A model generated the notes under the pieces. The model was not told where the DNA came from and made no database searches. It saw only the letters and a list, made by a program, of their open reading frames with translations. The position numbers and the translations under genes are program-made. Shown in pieces: positions 53,310-61,943 of a DNA stretch of 64,000 bases (within the stretch, counting starts at the first letter, position 1; every line of letters begins with the position of its first letter). This DNA comes from Oceanospirillaceae bacterium ASP10-02a (GTDB lineage Bacteria > Pseudomonadota > Gammaproteobacteria > Pseudomonadales > Balneatricaceae), in assembly GCA_905182035.1 (NCBI GenBank), contig CAJIZL010000018.1, positions 22,600 to 86,599 of the forward strand. The letters run 5' to 3'.

Positions 53310-54880
53310 CTGCAGTCCTCAACTGGAAGAATATCTTTATCAAGACGTATCCCCAGAGTCTCGCGGTAGATAGAGTCGCTCAATACTAATTGTTTTGCCT
53401 GCTGTCCCCAGGAGGTAAATATGGAGCCTTTAAGACGCTCAGTCCAAAATTTACCAAGGTCATTTTTGGAAGGATACTCTGAATCGTACTCAGCCAATAA
53501 GGAGGCAACTCGACTGCCGCAAAACGTTCCCTGGCAGGGGCCAAAACCTACACGTGATCGACGGCGAAAATCATGGAGGTGATTAATCCCATGGCTTTCA
53601 ATTAAGCTGACTATATCTTCTTTATTGACGGATTCACATTCGCAAATAGGACTACCAAAGTTTTGAGTTTTTTCTACATTCTTGTAATTACCTACTGGAT
53701 GCCAATCGGATTTTTTACTGCTTTTTGATAATGGTATATCTGCCGTTTTGCTGGACTCGTTCAAACCAAAGTGCTGGCAAATACGATCCCCTATATCCTC
53801 TGCCATGGACCGATGCGTTGTTAGTGACCCTCCCAATATCGTGTAAAACCCATCAATACCATTATCTCCATGATTAATAACCGAGTGTCTTCGTGATAAG
53901 GGTTTGTCAGAATCCCAGCCTTGCGGCCTGAATAGAGGCCGCACACCTGCCCAGGCTCGAAAAGCCCGATAGTTACGGATATTAGGAATTAACGGTTCTG
54001 CATTTTTGAGCAACTCCTGAATTTCTTCAGGGCGAACATGTGTTGTATCTGGGGTATCAACGACTTCTGACGAAGTGCCAAACAAACTGATTGTCCCTGT
54101 TGGTACAATAATGTCATGGCTAGTTGGCGGCCTACATCTGTTTATGGCTCTTGATACCATGCGATGAGAAAACACCAATATAGACCCTTTGCCCAGCTCA
54201 ATATTCGCTGTTTCCCCAACAAGGGACGCAACACGCGCAGACCATGGTCCAGACGCATTGATGACAACATCAGCCTCAATTCTTCTTTCACCGCTCTGGC
54301 CTATAGCTGTTACGCCTCGAACACGCCCAGCTGTTACATCTATATCTGTGACCTGGTGGCGTGTTAATATTTCACCTCCACGACGACGAATGTCATCGGC
54401 TAACAGGTTTACCAAACCCCATGGTTGGATCGTGGCGTCGGGAACGGAGAATGCTCGGAGAACCTTTCTACTGATATTTGGCTCTTCACCCATCACCTGT
54501 TCAGGCGGTAGTTCTTTTACGGGAATACCAGCTTCTTGGCAGCAAGTGTAGAACCTATCGTCAAAACCTTCTGGGTCATCGGGCAACGTGACAAAGAGAC
54601 CACCAGTTTGTTCAACCACTTCCGGAGCAGTATTAGCGATATTGAGACGTTCGCGCATGCATTCTGCAGCGTACTCAGTATCACTGACGGCGTACCGGGC
54701 GCCGCTTTGCAGCATGCCGTGAAAACGACTACTTGTGCCAGACCCTAGGTCGCCAAATTCAATTAGAGTAACTTTAAACCCACGCATTGACAGATCACGA
54801 GCAACACCACATCCAGTAGCACCGCCGCCAATAATGATGGCTCTGGGGGCGTTCAGTGAAATTGATTTAGATTTATGCAT
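53306..54880 (-). CDS. glpA: GlpA-like catalytic subunit of an anaerobic-type glycerol-3-phosphate dehydrogenase
   Basis: A 524-residue FAD subunit that oxidises glycerol-3-phosphate or a related polyol phosphate to the keto form. The FAD motif is RAIIIGGGATGCGVARDLSM; the substrate-side loop SGTSSRFHGMLQSGARYAV is typical of the GlpA/GlpD family. The C-terminal BFD-like domain has cysteines CECE and GPCQGTFCGSR that can bind a 2Fe-2S cluster, as in GlpA. The ATG at 54880 overlaps the end of the permease gene by 8 bases and fits the family; a longer frame to 54919 is less likely. It is followed by glpB with a 4-base overlap. Confidence 0.88.
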   Translation of the reverse strand: MHKSKSISLNAPRAIIIGGGATGCGVARDLSMRGFKVTLIEFGDLGSGTSSRFHGMLQSGARYAVSDTEYAAECMRERLNIANTAPEVVEQTGGLFVTLPDDPEGFDDRFYTCCQEAGIPVKELPPEQVMGEEPNISRKVLRAFSVPDATIQPWGLVNLLADDIRRRGGEILTRHQVTDIDVTAGRVRGVTAIGQSGERRIEADVVINASGPWSARVASLVGETANIELGKGSILVFSHRMVSRAINRCRPPTSHDIIVPTGTISLFGTSSEVVDTPDTTHVRPEEIQELLKNAEPLIPNIRNYRAFRAWAGVRPLFRPQGWDSDKPLSRRHSVINHGDNGIDGFYTILGGSLTTHRSMAEDIGDRICQHFGLNESSKTADIPLSKSSKKSDWHPVGNYKNVEKTQNFGSPICECESVNKEDIVSLIESHGINHLHDFRRRSRVGFGPCQGTFCGSRVASLLAEYDSEYPSKNDLGKFWTERLKGSIFTSWGQQAKQLVLSDSIYRETLGIRLDKDILPVEDCR

Positions 54881-56876
54881 CCAGGCCAAGCTCTTTTTTG
54901 TGTTTGGTTGCCCATGCATTGATCAGGCGATCAGCCGTAATGGCAATAAAGGCAACGCAGATACCAGCTGTGATACCACGACCAGGATCAACTTTCGATA
55001 AGGCAATGAGGGTTTCTTGGCCAAGGTCACGCGTGCCAACTAACGCCGTGATCACCAGCATACTAAGCCCCATCATCAAGGTCTGGTTAACACCTAGCAT
55101 TATATCTGGAAGAGCCAATGGTAATTGAACCCGTTTTAGAATTTGTAACCGAGTACAACCCATCGCGCGGGACGCTTCAATAAAATGGTCTGGGACCTGG
55201 CGAATACCATGGGTTGTATAGCGAATGGCCGGCACAACCGCGTACATCACAACGGCAACCATGGCAGAGAACTCCCCAATACCGAACAACATGATCACCG
55301 GTATCAGGTAAACAAAAGATGGTAGTGTCTGTAAAGTATCAATAATGACCTGAACGACCCTATAAACGCGTTCATTTTGCGCAGAGATAATACCAATGGG
55401 AATGCCAATGGCGCTTGCTAGGAAAACACATACGCCAACGAGATAGACTGAAATCATTGCTTTTTCCCACAATCCGACGGCGGCTATGAAAGAAATTAAC
55501 ACAGCGCTGAGGAAAGCCAAGCGCAGACCACCCAGATGATATCCAATGGCTGCAATAACAAAGACGGTACCAAGCCAAGGCAAACCTAGCATGAAGGCTT
55601 TGGATGGTTTCAAAAGATAAATAAAGAAGAACCGACGGAATGCATCTATATATACATACCCATTAATATTGATCCAATCAATAATGTTGTCCCAGAATTT
55701 TCCTGTGCTAAACGTCCAGTCATCAGGTACTTGAGAAATAACTGGGTACCATTGCCCCAAAAGCGTTGTGCCAATTGCAATCAGTGCAATAAGAATCAAT
55801 AAACGATATTTTTCATAAAAAGAAGGAATATGATCGATGTGAACAGTCCTACGCGAAGCATACTCTTGACTGATACGATCTAGTACAATGGCGACCAGAG
55901 TTATGGCAATGCCTGCTTCAGCTCCTTGTCCAATACGTAGAGATTTCAAAGACGCCCAAACATCAAATCCAAGGCCACCCGCACCAATTAAGGACGCGAT
56001 AATAACCATATTCAAGGTCAACATAATCACTTGATTAACACCGACCATAAGCCGGGGACGGATAGAGGGGATCATTACTTTCCAGGTAAGTTGCTTTGCT
56101 GAACAACCAGCCATGCGGCCAAAATCGACCGTTTCATTATTAACCTGCATCAACGATAACTTCGTCACACGGGCCATGGGGGGCATGGCATATATCAACG
56201 TAACCATCATAGCAGCAGCTGGGCCATACCCAAACATCATCAATGCCGGAACCAAATAGGCAAATACTGGCATGGTCTGCATGAAATCAAATGTAGGGGT
56301 AAGAATTCGATCCATCACTGCCGATTTAAAGGCCGCTACACCGAGTAAAACACCTAAAATAATACCAAACAAAACAGCGACAATTATTGATGCCAAGGTC
56401 AGCATCGTGCTTTCCCATAACCCAATAAAAGCAACATATAAAAATGACAATAAGATAAAGGCTGTAAGTTTTCGATTGCCAAGCTTCGAACCCAACATCA
56501 CTAAAATAACAGTAACACCAAGCCAAGATAACGGCGGAATTTGCAATAATATTTCCACATCGTTTTCAAATTTAAACCCAGTAACCAGTAGGCTTTTCAA
56601 GAATAAGGTTGGCGCGTCCAGCATACTGCCAAAAGCACGCGTCAACTCTTTGAAAGTAAAGAACCCCAGATCTGCTTCTTTCAATAACCATTTAATAAAA
56701 ATTGATAACTCTTTACTAAATGGAATGATCCATGATTTAGGGTAATTGATAGCCCATGACAATAATTGGGGCTGATGCTTTATCAAGATAGCGACGAGAA
56801 CTGATACAAAAATCATTAATGTGCTGACTTTAGGACGTAACGGCGTTTGTTCAAACCACACCTTTATCGTAGCCAT
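54873..56876 (-). CDS. proW: Betaine/proline-type ABC permease with two fused membrane domains (ProW-like)
   Basis: A 667-residue inner-membrane protein with two copies of the binding-protein-dependent permease domain. The first has the helical segment ITPTFDFMQTMPVFAYLVPA-like core and coupling loop EASRAMGCT counterpart GRMAGCSAKQL at about residues 150-345. The second lies at about 440-660, with VIIDTLQTLPSFVYLIPVIM and coupling loop IEASRAMGCTRLQ. Each copy has five to six helices, and the N-terminal region has extra hydrophobic spans. Such double permeases occur in some glycine betaine and proline ABC systems. It pairs with proX (133 bases upstream) and divergent proV. Its end overlaps glpA by 8 bases, linking transport to catabolism. 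Confidence 0.86.
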   Translation of the reverse strand: MATIKVWFEQTPLRPKVSTLMIFVSVLVAILIKHQPQLLSWAINYPKSWIIPFSKELSIFIKWLLKEADLGFFTFKELTRAFGSMLDAPTLFLKSLLVTGFKFENDVEILLQIPPLSWLGVTVILVMLGSKLGNRKLTAFILLSFLYVAFIGLWESTMLTLASIIVAVLFGIILGVLLGVAAFKSAVMDRILTPTFDFMQTMPVFAYLVPALMMFGYGPAAAMMVTLIYAMPPMARVTKLSLMQVNNETVDFGRMAGCSAKQLTWKVMIPSIRPRLMVGVNQVIMLTLNMVIIASLIGAGGLGFDVWASLKSLRIGQGAEAGIAITLVAIVLDRISQEYASRRTVHIDHIPSFYEKYRLLILIALIAIGTTLLGQWYPVISQVPDDWTFSTGKFWDNIIDWININGYVYIDAFRRFFFIYLLKPSKAFMLGLPWLGTVFVIAAIGYHLGGLRLAFLSAVLISFIAAVGLWEKAMISVYLVGVCVFLASAIGIPIGIISAQNERVYRVVQVIIDTLQTLPSFVYLIPVIMLFGIGEFSAMVAVVMYAVVPAIRYTTHGIRQVPDHFIEASRAMGCTRLQILKRVQLPLALPDIMLGVNQTLMMGLSMLVITALVGTRDLGQETLIALSKVDPGRGITAGICVAFIAITADRLINAWATKHKKELGLDA

Positions 56877-56957
56877 GTGTGTCCTATGTTTTATGATATA
56901 AATATACTATTCGAAACAGGATTTACAAAACGAAACAGTAGAAAACAAGATCTCCTA

Positions 56958-56988
56958 GTAGGCTGAATATAATAACAACCCAGCCTAC
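56958..56988. repeat. Hairpin between proX and proW
   Basis: GTAGGCTG (56958-56965) and CAGCCTAC (56981-56988) pair perfectly across a 15-base loop in the 133-base gap between proX and proW. There is no T-tract after it on the minus strand, so it resembles an mRNA-stabilising or partial-termination element that keeps binding-protein expression above that of the permease. Confidence 0.5.
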
Positions 56989-57009
56989 CAAGCGTCTATT
57001 GAAGATACT

Positions 57010-57981
57010 TTATTTGAGCCAAGGCTCCCATGTAGCTTTATTTTCAGCAATCCATTTCTCTGCGACAGCTTTGGTGTCCATACCATCAACATCAGATTCA
57101 TAGACTAGGTCTCCAGCTATTTTCGCTGTTAGATTGAATTTAAGCCACACATCATAAGCTTTTGGCCAAATAGCTTCACCACCAGCCCATGCAGATTTCC
57201 ACATCTGGCCATTCGGACGGCCACAATCATGTGTCATGTCAGGGTTCATACCCCAGGATGCATCATCATAACAAGCGTCCTCATATTCAGGCCAAACAAC
57301 AAATTCGCCAGGATACAATGCTGGAATCCAGTATGGCTCCCATGACCAAGCAACAATTGGCTGTTTACGTTTAATGGCAGCAACAAGGTCAGCTGATAAA
57401 GCACCATCACTGCCCGCATTAATGACTTCAAAATCCAGTCCCATGGCAGCAATACGCTCTGGGTCAGTGCCACCCCATTCTAAAGGCCCACTGAGGAAAC
57501 GGGCTTTTGGCTCGGTCTCGACAATAGATAATGCCTTAACGCAATCAGGTTCCAGCAAAGCTTTCCAGTCTGGTAGGCCCGGGCAAACATCTTTCACATA
57601 TAAGGGATACCACCAGTCTTCATTAACAGCGATGCCAATTTTACCCATATTGAGAACGTCACCCGTTGAAAAGGCTTCTTTCATGGCTGCTTTGGCAGTT
57701 GTATCCCAACCGGGGGAGCCAATATGAAGATCACCTTCACCCATGCCTGTGAATTGGCCGATATAATCCGCTGGCGTGTATTCTACATTATAACCAAGTG
57801 TTTTGATCAACTCGCCATAGATGTACATAATAATGTTATCACCAGAATAACCAATCATAACGATTTTAATTGGATCTTTTGATTCTGGGACTGCTGCTTT
57901 CGCTGCAGTCATACCAAAGATGCCGGCCACTAACCCGATCATAAGTGCACCTGTTATATGTTTTTTTATATTTTTTAACAT
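57010..57981 (-). CDS. proX: Betaine-type periplasmic substrate-binding protein (ProX/OpuAC family)
   Basis: A 323-residue exported binding protein. The signal peptide runs to about residue 30 (GALMIGLVAGIFGMTAAKAA). The mature protein has the OpuAC-family IKIVMIGYSGDNIIMYIYG, DLHIGSPGWD, and the aromatic-rich ligand region IVAWSWEPYWIPALYPGEFV, where tryptophan and tyrosine residues form the cage that holds quaternary ammonium groups in this family. Four cysteines (VCPGL, PDCVK, DACYDD, HDCGR) could form two disulfides. AAGGAG precedes the ATG. It is the first gene of the long minus-strand operon and diverges from the DeoR gene. The ligand is likely a betaine-like or cation-bearing compound, which is inferred. 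Confidence 0.87.
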   Translation of the reverse strand: MLKNIKKHITGALMIGLVAGIFGMTAAKAAVPESKDPIKIVMIGYSGDNIIMYIYGELIKTLGYNVEYTPADYIGQFTGMGEGDLHIGSPGWDTTAKAAMKEAFSTGDVLNMGKIGIAVNEDWWYPLYVKDVCPGLPDWKALLEPDCVKALSIVETEPKARFLSGPLEWGGTDPERIAAMGLDFEVINAGSDGALSADLVAAIKRKQPIVAWSWEPYWIPALYPGEFVVWPEYEDACYDDASWGMNPDMTHDCGRPNGQMWKSAWAGGEAIWPKAYDVWLKFNLTAKIAGDLVYESDVDGMDTKAVAEKWIAENKATWEPWLK

Positions 57982-58178
57982 TCCTTATCTCCTTGAAATT
58001 TTGGCATTGACGCCTAAATTTTCATTAATTTAATAAATAGGAAAAATAACTTTACAAGCAATAACGAAAAAAAACAAGCGTTAACTTAAACGATAATGAT
58101 TGTTTTGAGTGATTTATGATTGCTTTACCTGTAATATAAGACATTATCACCAATAAAATCAGCTGACTATGATACATT
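57982..58178. promoter_or_regulatory. Divergent control region between proX and the DeoR-type regulator
   Basis: This 197-base AT-rich region drives both operons. It contains ATGATTGTTTT and ATGATTGCTTT (58096 and 58116, 20 bases apart). A 22-base direct repeat follows (ACATTAT-ACCAATAAAAT-AG pattern, 58141-58162 and 58174-58195, two mismatches, 33 bases apart). The second copy spans the regulator's start codon, while the first has ATC where the second has ATG. These are plausible operators for autoregulation by the adjacent DeoR protein, or a relic of a tandem duplication. Confidence 0.5.
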
Positions 58179-58970
58179 ATGACCAATAAAATTAGAGACC
58201 CATACACTCGTCGTGCAAGCATTCAGAGACAACTCCTGTTGGATGGATCTGTCAATGTTGAGGCTTTGGCACTGGAACTTGATGTATCAGTAGCAACTAT
58301 CCGCCGGGATCTGACAGCACTGGAAGATGATGGGACTGTACGAAGGACACACGGTGGGGCAACCACTACTGCATCTCGTGGGGCAGACCAAGCGTTTGCT
58401 TTACGTGAGAGTATTGATAGCGAAGCCAAGCGCCTTATAGCCCATGCCGCATTGGAACTCGTTGAAACAGACCAAACATTATTCATGAATGACGGCTCTA
58501 CTATACTGGCTTTGGCGAAAGAGCTGTTGGCATCTGATGTTTCGCTAACAGTCGTGACGCCGGGGATCAATATTGCAACAATATTGTCTGAATCCCCTAG
58601 GATTGACGCATATCTTGCAGGTGGTCTAGTGCGGCATAAAAATCGTGGAACGGTGGGAAGTTTTGTTGAAGAAATGCTGTGTCAAATCAATGCTGATGTG
58701 GCTTTTATTGCAGTGGAGAGTATCTCATTAAACGAGGGGGTGACATTTTCCTACGAAACCGACGCCAAAATTGCGCGCATCATGAATAAGAAGGCAGGAA
58801 AAACCGTCGTATTAGCAACGGCACGAAAACTTGGGCAACTAGACCGCATGACCGCCTTCCAAACATCTGATGTAGACATACTAATTACAGACTGCACAGA
58901 TGAGGATATCATTGGTGCAATAAGAGAGCTTGGTATTTCAGTTATTATTGCATCCAGTAAAGAACATTAA
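58179..58970 (+). CDS. DeoR/GlpR-family transcriptional regulator
   Basis: A 263-residue DeoR-type repressor. The N-terminal helix-turn-helix is in RASIQRQLLLDGSVNVEALA, ELDVSVATIRRDLTALEDDG and TVRRTHGGA (residues 8-60). The C-terminal sugar-phosphate-sensing domain has TLFMNDGSTILALAKEL, VVTPGINIATIL and KTVVLATARKLGQL. Family members such as GlpR sense phosphorylated polyols, which agrees with a pathway containing a kinase and polyol-phosphate dehydrogenase. It is divergent from proX and 57 bases upstream of proV on the same strand, so it should control both operons from the shared 197-base region. Confidence 0.88.
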   Translation: MTNKIRDPYTRRASIQRQLLLDGSVNVEALALELDVSVATIRRDLTALEDDGTVRRTHGGATTTASRGADQAFALRESIDSEAKRLIAHAALELVETDQTLFMNDGSTILALAKELLASDVSLTVVTPGINIATILSESPRIDAYLAGGLVRHKNRGTVGSFVEEMLCQINADVAFIAVESISLNEGVTFSYETDAKIARIMNKKAGKTVVLATARKLGQLDRMTAFQTSDVDILITDCTDEDIIGAIRELGISVIIASSKEH

Positions 58971-59027
58971 GGAAATAACGTTCAGGTGATTTCCTCTTAA
59001 TTACAAGCCAATTCAGGTAAAACTGTT

Positions 59028-60092
59028 ATGACAAGCACAGATACAATGAATTCCAAATCGACAGATAAGAAGATAAAACTTTCATGCCACAACGTTTGGA
59101 AAATTTTCGGAGAGAAGGCTGATAATTTTCTTGCACAGAATGGGGCATCAGCAACACCCGAAGCATTGAACGAAAGCGGACTTATCGCCGCAGTTTGTGA
59201 TGCGTCTTTTGAAGTCTATGAGGGAGAAACCTTTATCATTATGGGATTGTCTGGTTCAGGGAAATCCACACTAGTGCGGTGTCTTTCAAGGCTTATTGAG
59301 TCAACATCTGGGACCGTAATCTTCGATGGCCAGGACCTAAAATCCATGTCCGATGCACAGTTGAATGATATTAGGCGCCATAAAATGGGCATGGTATTTC
59401 AGCATTTTGCCCTGTTACCACACCTAACTGTTTTAGGGAACGTTTCGTTTCCATTAGAAATTCAAGGTGTAGATAAATTGTCACGTGAGAAGCGGGCTCT
59501 GAACATGATTGAATTAGTTGGACTTCAAGGGCGGGAAAACTATTACCCACGAGAGCTGTCTGGAGGGCAACAACAACGTGTAGGTATAGCCCGGTCATTG
59601 GCTGTAGAGCCTGATATTTGGTTTCTTGATGAACCATTTTCGGCACTTGACCCGTTGATACGCCGAGAAATGCAGGATGAGTTCATGCGCCTACAAAATG
59701 TTCTCCATAAGACCATTGTTTTTATTACTCATGATTTTGATGAGGCGATTAGGTTAGCCGACCGCATTGCAATTATGAAGGATGGTGAAATTGTTCAAAT
59801 CGGCACACCGGAAGAGCTCCTGCTCAACCCTGCAACAGATTACGTTGAGGATTTTACCAAAGGAATATCCCGTTCCAAAGTCTTGTCTGTAAAATCTGTT
59901 ATGGAGCCATCAGCTTCACACGAAAGTGTCGATACATCCATCTCTGTATCAGAACACGCTAAAATCAATGATATTGCTTCTGTAGTTCTGGATTATGGTG
60001 GCAATGTTATGGTGGTAAATGATAATAATCAAACTATAGGTATATTGGCGCATAAGGTTGTTATCGACGTTTTGGTTACTAGAGATCAATGA
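59028..60092 (+). CDS. proV: Betaine-type ABC transporter ATP-binding protein (ProV-like)
   Basis: A 354-residue ATPase of the ProV/OpuAA type. Before the P-loop it has the family's extension VWKIFGEKADNFLAQNGA. Then Walker A GLSGSGKST, Q-loop VFQHFALLPH, signature LSGGQQQRVGIARS, Walker B DIWFLDEPFSALDP and switch histidine FITHDFDEA follow. The C-terminal about 70 residues hold a single CBS-like repeat (INDIASVVLDYGGNVMVVND) where ProV has two, so ionic-strength sensing may be reduced. It follows the DeoR-type gene and complements proX and proW encoded on the other strand. Start at 59028; an ATG at 59046 is a possible alternative. Confidence 0.87.
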   Translation: MTSTDTMNSKSTDKKIKLSCHNVWKIFGEKADNFLAQNGASATPEALNESGLIAAVCDASFEVYEGETFIIMGLSGSGKSTLVRCLSRLIESTSGTVIFDGQDLKSMSDAQLNDIRRHKMGMVFQHFALLPHLTVLGNVSFPLEIQGVDKLSREKRALNMIELVGLQGRENYYPRELSGGQQQRVGIARSLAVEPDIWFLDEPFSALDPLIRREMQDEFMRLQNVLHKTIVFITHDFDEAIRLADRIAIMKDGEIVQIGTPEELLLNPATDYVEDFTKGISRSKVLSVKSVMEPSASHESVDTSISVSEHAKINDIASVVLDYGGNVMVVNDNNQTIGILAHKVVIDVLVTRDQ

Positions 60093-60384
60093 GTTTTTTG
60101 GGATGGGGGGATTTAAACTAATTCATTTCAGGGTGCTTTCAGAGGAAACTTAACCTTGGCCAAATCTGAGGAATTCCTTAGACTCCCGGGAGGAAAACCC
60201 AAAACCCACTCTAAGCAGGCATAATAAGCATTGGTGGCGATGCAGTGCTGAATGAGCGGACGCCTCTCACGGCTGACCTGTAAGGTGCTGGATCGTGCCT
60301 CAACCCTTCCTCTAGATTCAAGTAAAAAGTCTGCCTAATGTATTATCTTCGTGGCACACAATCCCAAAGATTTTAATAAATAAT
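60093..60384. other. Gene-free stretch between proV and tRNA-Val
   Basis: These 292 bases hold no supported gene. Composition is more GC-rich in the middle (60180-60300) than in the flanks, and short degenerate frames exist on the minus strand, but I could not match them to any protein. This is where an integrase would lie if the neighbouring module were an intact island; none is present. Confidence 0.4.
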
Positions 60385-60460
60385 TGGTGGGTGATGACGG
60401 GTTCGAACCGCCGACCCTCTGCGTGTAAAGCAGATGCTCTCCCAACTGAGCTAATCACCC
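60385..60460 (-). tRNA. tRNA-Val (anticodon UAC)
   Basis: A 76-base tRNA on the minus strand including an encoded CCA. Acceptor arms GGGTGAT and ATCACCC pair, the anticodon stem/loop is CTGCT-TTACA-CGCAG with anticodon TAC, and the T loop GGTTCGAACC is intact. The D arm TAGCTCAGTTGGGAGAGCA is canonical. The 3' end faces the transporter/dehydrogenase module. Confidence 0.95.
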
Positions 60461-60658
60461 ACATTGCTGAATGGCTAAGATGTTTTGCCTCTGCCAAATC
60501 AGTGCGAACATTATAAGGTAATAGTATTATAGGTCAATGATTAAATAGAGTTAATTCTTCAAACTCTGCAAAGGCAGATAATTCCTGCATGGCAAGCTAT
60601 AATACTCTATCGCTTTTATACACGGGCAATCCTTGCCTCCAACATTTAGGAAATTTTC

Positions 60659-61855
60659 ATGGTTATTAAGCCTCGCGTTCGCGGTTTTATGTGCATTACC
60701 TCCCACCCTGTTGGCTGTGAAGCCAACGTCCAGAGCCAAATCGACTATGTTACCCAACAGGGCACTATAAACGGTGGTCCCAAAAAGGTATTGGTAATCG
60801 GCGCATCTACTGGTTATGGTTTGGCTTCACGCATTACTGCAGCTTTTACTAGCAACGCAGACACCCTTGGGCTGTTCTTTGAAAAAGAAGGCACAGAAAA
60901 GAAACCTGGCACCGCGGGCTGGTATAACTCTGCAGCCTTCCATAAAGCTGCAGAAGCCAAAGGCTTGTATGCTAAAAGCATTAATGGCGACGCTTTTTCT
61001 GATGCGCTAAAGCAAACCACCATAGACACCATAAAAGCAGACTTAGGCCAAGTTGACCTAGTGGTTTACAGCCTTGCATCACCTCGTCGCCAGCACCCTA
61101 AAACTGGGGAAGTTCATATGTCTACGTTAAAGCCAATCGGTAAAGACGTGGTTCAACAGGGTGTGGATACAGACAAGGGCATTATTAAGGAATTTGCCAT
61201 TGGTGCAGCCAATCAAGAAGAAATTGATAATACCGTCGCTGTGATGGGTGGTGAAGATTGGCAGATGTGGATTAGTGCGTTAAGCGATGCCGGCGTTCTA
61301 GCTACAGGCTGCAAAACCACTGCATTTACCTATGTTGGAGAGAAAATAACCCGTGATATATACTGGGACGGTACTATTGGCCAAGCCAAGAAAGACCTAG
61401 ATCACAAGGTTATTGGTATTCGTAAGCAAATGAACGCTATTGATGGTGATGCCCGCGTTTCAGTGCTTAAAGCGGTAGTTACACAGGCCAGTGCAGCTAT
61501 ACCTGTAATGCCGCTTTACCTGGGTTTGTTATTTAAGGTGATGAAGGCAGAAGGCACCCATGAAGGCTGCATTGAACAAATTGACTTGTTGTTCCGTGAA
61601 AGTTTGTACGGCACTAAACCTTACCAAGATGACGAAGGCCGCCTCAGGGCGGATTACAAAGAAATTAAACCCCATGTACAAGCCGAAGTGGAGGCACTTT
61701 GGTCTAAAATTAACGACGAAAATTTGTTTGAAGTTAGCGATATGGTCGGTTATAAAGAAGAATTTTTACGACTATTTGGCTTTGGTATTGATGGCGTAGA
61801 TTACGAGGCAGAGGTTAACCCTGTGGTGGCAATCAGCAACGCTATCAGTGCCTAA
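60659..61855 (+). CDS. fabV: Enoyl-ACP/trans-2-enoyl-CoA reductase FabV
   Basis: A 398-residue NAD(P)H-dependent reductase catalysing the last step of the fatty acid elongation cycle. It has the FabV N-terminus [19 protein letters not shown], the Rossmann loop [28 protein letters not shown] and the active-site Y-x8-K motif in [20 protein letters not shown]. The C-terminus continues with the family's FRESLYG and [28 protein letters not shown] pattern. Length matches FabV (about 400). It stands alone, 198 bases beyond tRNA-Val. FabV-type enzymes are far less sensitive to triclosan than FabI. Confidence 0.95.
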   Translation: MVIKPRVRGFMCITSHPVGCEANVQSQIDYVTQQGTINGGPKKVLVIGASTGYGLASRITAAFTSNADTLGLFFEKEGTEKKPGTAGWYNSAAFHKAAEAKGLYAKSINGDAFSDALKQTTIDTIKADLGQVDLVVYSLASPRRQHPKTGEVHMSTLKPIGKDVVQQGVDTDKGIIKEFAIGAANQEEIDNTVAVMGGEDWQMWISALSDAGVLATGCKTTAFTYVGEKITRDIYWDGTIGQAKKDLDHKVIGIRKQMNAIDGDARVSVLKAVVTQASAAIPVMPLYLGLLFKVMKAEGTHEGCIEQIDLLFRESLYGTKPYQDDEGRLRADYKEIKPHVQAEVEALWSKINDENLFEVSDMVGYKEEFLRLFGFGIDGVDYEAEVNPVVAISNAISA

Positions 61856-61943
61856 TTTAAACCCTATTAGCCTATAAATAGCCATTATATTGATGCAACG
61901 TAGGTTCTCATTAATGGCTCGAACAATTCCACTGAGTGCACCT

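Noticed and set aside
56272..56745. 157-codon frame antisense to the double permease gene
   Set aside because: It mirrors hydrophobic-helix codons of the permease; no ribosome site or family match.
60093..60384. Remnant transposase or integrase fragment next to the tRNA
   Set aside because: Short frames exist, but none matched a recognisable recombinase motif.
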